From contig CAVXHG010000002.1 of NCBI GenBank assembly GCA_963761525.1, positions 248,001 through 312,000 of the forward strand: DNA of 64,000 nucleotides. The letters run 5' to 3'. A program made the position numbers and the translations under genes. The first letter of the stretch is position 1; the number at the start of each line of letters is the position of its first letter. Source of the DNA: BOG-931 sp963761525. GTDB taxonomy: Bacteria; Pseudomonadota; Alphaproteobacteria; Rhizobiales; Xanthobacteraceae. The notes beneath the pieces are model-generated. The model did not search any database. It was not told where the DNA came from and saw only the letters and a list, made by a program, of their open reading frames with translations. Below, piece by piece: positions 61,027 through 64,000 of this stretch.

Positions 61027-64000
61027 TTAGTTGGCTTTCGCTTCCACCGGCGCCCTGGGGGCCGGGGCTGCCGCGGCCACCGGACGCGGCTTCAGTTTCG
61101 CCGCGTTGGCCTGGGTGCCATCCCAGCCGCCCGGCGGCGCTTTGACCGCAATGGCGTCTTCTGGCTGCGGCTGCGGCGTAAAGGTCTTCACCGCAAGCTG
61201 TGCTGCGCTCAGCGACTGCGGGTCGAGCTTGGCGCCGACTTCGTCGCGCTTCTTGCCGGCGTCCTGGTCGCCCTGGTTCGCCGCCAGCGCGAACCACTTG
61301 TAGGACTCGGCGAAGTTCTGCGCCACGCCGATGCCGCGGGCGTACAGGATGCCGAGATTGAATTGACTGTCGGTAATGCCGTGATTGGCTGCCTCGCGGA
61401 ACCAGTGCGAGGCATTGGCGTAATCCGGCGAGCCGTCGATACCCTCGGCATAGAGTACCGCAAGATTGTGCATCGCCTTGCCATTACCCTTGTTGGCCGC
61501 TGCCAGATAAAGGTCGCGCGCCCGGACGAGATCCTTCTTTACCCCGAGGCCCTTTTCATAGAGACCGCCAAGACGAAATTCCGCCGGCGCCACGCCTTGT
61601 TTGACCGCGCGTTCGAGCCAAAGCGCGGCTTCCGCATTGTTGGCGGGAACGCCGTGACCGTCTGCATAGCGCAACGCTACTTCATAAGCCGCGGCGGCAT
61701 CGCCGTTGAGTGCAGCAGCGCGCAGTGTCGGTCCGCCGATCGTGGCCGGGAGTTTGTCGCCGATCGGCGTGTTTGCCGGGGCCTGCATGGCCGCACGAGG
61801 CACCGAGCCTGTGACGTCATCAGGTGTCAGCGAGAGCGGACCGGATTTCACTGCGCCGGATTTTTGGCTTGGCGCAGGCGTAGCGGCACCGGGAGTTGCA
61901 CTCGGAGCACTTGGAACTGCATTTGGCGGTGCACTAGGACCAGCGCTGGGTGGTGTGCTCGGTACCGGCAGCGGCGCGGGCTGGGATTGGGCCGGCTGCG
62001 GCTGTTCCGGTTGCGGCAATGCCGCGGTCGGTGGTGCGGCGGCTTTATCCTGTTGGGTGTCGGCGGCTGGCAGCGCCGGCGGCGGCGCGGATGGACCGCT
62101 TTCAAAGAAGCGGGTTGCGATCTGGAAGCAGCCGATGACGAGCAAAGCGGCGGCTCCGTAAACGATCAGCTTTCGCGACCGTGGCTTTGTCGCCGTTCCC
62201 TCGGTGGCGGTGGTGTTGCCCTTGATCTTTATCCTGGCTTCCGACTTCGCCGGTGCCGCCGCGGCAGCCTGCGCCGCACGGCGAGCGGCAGCGATAAAGT
62301 TCGGCTTTTCGCTCGAAGTCCGCGATCACCGGAGGCTTTACCGTGCCGGCCGCGGCTTCAGACGCCGCAATACGATCGGCGGCCGAGTATGACGTACGAG
62401 GACGGTTGCTTGCCGAACCCGGTTCCAGTGGATGGTCCGGCGGCAGATCCGGATTAATCGGGTTGCGCGCCGCGGCAGCGCGCAGTTCCGAGGTGGCATC
62501 GGCAACATCGACATCCGCGGCAGGTGCCGGTGCGATCGGCGCTCGCGCCGCAGCCGACGCAAACGCCGTCGTGGACGGGGTCGGTACGAACTGAGAGGGG
62601 GCAGCGGCGGACGTAAAGCTCGCAGGCGTCGATGCCGGAGAAAACGGTGCTGCCGTCGCAGGGCTCGTTGGCGGTGGCGCGACGGACAATTGCGCCACCG
62701 GCGGCATTGGAACTGGAGAAGGGGCTGGGGCCGGGCGCGATGCGGTTCCGCGTATGCCGCTTTCGATCATCGCCAGCCGGTCGACGACCTGCTCGACGGT
62801 GCCCTGAACCGCTTCCAGCGAATCCTGGGTACGCTGCTCGCTTTGCTTGATCTCGGCGACGTCCCGCTCGAACTTTGGCGGTAGGGCGGCTGCGGCGGTT
62901 TTACCGGCGAGGCCTTTAATATCATCGATGTGAACGAGAAGATCGGCGATGCCACGCTCAACCGCTTCGAGATGTCCGAAACGTGTTTCTGAAGCGTCGA
63001 ACCGTTGCACCAGCGTTGCGATCCGGTCTTCAAGATGCGCCAATGCGGCGTGGTCGGTGTGGGTGAGCTGCACCCATTCCAGTTTTTCGATCAGGCCGGT
63101 GAGCAGCTTTTCCAGTTCGCGAGGCACGGCTTGGCCGGCGTCCGCTGACGCGGTCAGCGCATTGGCCAAGGTTTCAATGCGATTTTCCAGCGCCGAAAGG
63201 CTTGCATTGCTGGCGGCGGAGCTAGCCAGCGTATCCACTTTCGCGGCCAGCGCCCGTACATCCTCCGCGACTTTCGTGAGTGTCTCGTTGGAGGCGACGT
63301 GAGAAACGATGCCGCGTAGCGTGCCGATTGCGGTCTCAAGCTGCTGGAGCGCCGCCGGGTCTTCCTTGGCAGCGATCAGATCGACTTTCTGCGACAGTTC
63401 TTTCACGGCATCGTCGAAGCCAACCAGACTTTCGGCAGGTCTAAGGGTGCGCAGTGCGTCGCGGATTTCGTTCAGCCCACGGTCGAGACCCGCGATCGCT
63501 GTCGTATCGACGCCGAACTGTCGACTGTGATCGATACGCTCCGCGAGCGCTTTGACTTCGATTTCGAGCAATTCTACCGCGCGCCGGGGCAACGCTCCGG
63601 TGATCAGTTGTGCAATATCCGATAGGTCGGTGCGAATGCCCTTGATCGCGTTTTCGAGCTCGTTGGACGGCCGCAGCGCTTCGATCCGTTCGGTGATGTG
63701 ACGAAGCTGCTGGTCGAGGTTGGCAAGATCGATCGTCGGTTCGGGCGCTGACAGGAAAGCCGGCACTGATACCGGGGCAGGCGCCGGCGGAGTTGATGCC
63801 GCAGGAGGTGCAGGCGCGGCCGATACAGGCGGAGCCGCGGGCAAAGGTGCAGGTTCGGGTTCTCGCGCCGCGGGGCGCGCGGTGAATTCTACGTCTCGTT
63901 CACCACTGTCGAGAGCCTGTTGCCGAGCGGCAATCTCGGCCACAGCGTCGTCTATCGAAGCCGCCATTTTGCTGGACGGGCGGAAGCGCGATGGCGCGCC
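61027..64000 (-). CDS. PodJ-like coiled-coil/Sel1-repeat protein, partial and frameshifted
   Basis: From right to left the protein has a long coiled-coil region (61 to 63 kb; LEIEVKALAERIDHSRQFGV, LNEIRDALRTLRPAESLVGF), a Pro/Ala-rich linker, one membrane segment (IVYGAAALLVIGCFQIATRF) and at least four Sel1 repeats (AYEVALRYADGHGVPANNAE, AEFRLGGLYEKGLGVKKDLV, AMHNLAVLYAEGIDGSPDYA, SQFNLGILYARGIGVAQNFA). This is the order of the polarity factor PodJ. The frame breaks at the TTTT of 62306-62309; one A fewer (minus strand) gives ERKPNFIAAARRAAQAA and joins both halves. The 5' end is beyond the window: the frame is open past the ATG at 63967. Confidence 0.85.

Overview
The window looks like chromosomal DNA of a GC-rich alphaproteobacterium of the order Hyphomicrobiales (Rhizobiales), most likely Bradyrhizobiaceae or Xanthobacteraceae. 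The evidence is the irr-fabA-fabB-fabI arrangement with a haem-regulatory Irr, the hemC-hemD-mitofilin-HemY operon, a PodJ-like Sel1 protein at the right edge, and many short palindromic intergenic elements of the kind common in that order. No phage, plasmid or CRISPR locus is visible.

Layout. 1-3.2 kb: fabI (partial), fabB and fabA on the minus strand, diverging from irr. 3.2-6.8 kb: an SH3 protein, two large related palindromes, a D-2-hydroxyacid dehydrogenase and gamma-glutamyltransferase (ggt). 6.8-15 kb: accessory DNA with a MarR-controlled operon (isochorismatase-like enzyme, small membrane protein, MFS pump), a VOC/TetR pair, a CynX-like MFS transporter, and an NmrA/AraC pair with an oxidoreductase fragment. 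Two short direct repeats of the ggt 3' end flank the first two cassettes. 15-23 kb: core genes (tRNA-Gly, ProX-type editing enzyme, thioredoxin-TPR, LON-domain protein, Trm112-like protein, GST), then serine-glyoxylate aminotransferase diverging from a fused FAD/Fe-S dehydrogenase. 23-40 kb: a stand-alone thioesterase, an NMT1-type ABC transporter with a creatininase-family enzyme, and a hydrolase cluster with two AraC regulators (YcaC-like, XapX, chloroperoxidase-like, YtcJ-like amidohydrolase, nonsense-interrupted acetamidase), then a quinone/ring-cleavage pair. 40-45.5 kb: part of the aerobic benzoyl-CoA (box) pathway: boxB, boxC, an alpha/beta hydrolase and boxR, with repeated TGCAYTATA motifs in both promoter regions. 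46-53 kb: HemY-like protein, mitofilin-like protein, hemD, hemC, divergent tsaD, and a RimK-like ATP-grasp protein. 53.5-61 kb: a ligase-associated DNA-repair cluster (GNAT, ATP-dependent ligase, MBL exonuclease on the minus strand; TPR-methyltransferase, Lhr-core helicase, PdeM on the plus strand). 61-64 kb: a PodJ-like Sel1-repeat protein running off the window.

Seven otherwise intact genes carry frameshifts. Six of them have exactly one extra base in a short homopolymer run, a pattern that fits insertion-type sequencing error better than gene decay. The acetamidase carries a separate CAG-to-TAG-type nonsense codon. The most interesting signals are the ggt 3'-end repeats around accessory cassettes, the BoxR operator set, the repair cluster with an embedded methyltransferase, and a palindromic repeat read as the N-terminus of PdeM.
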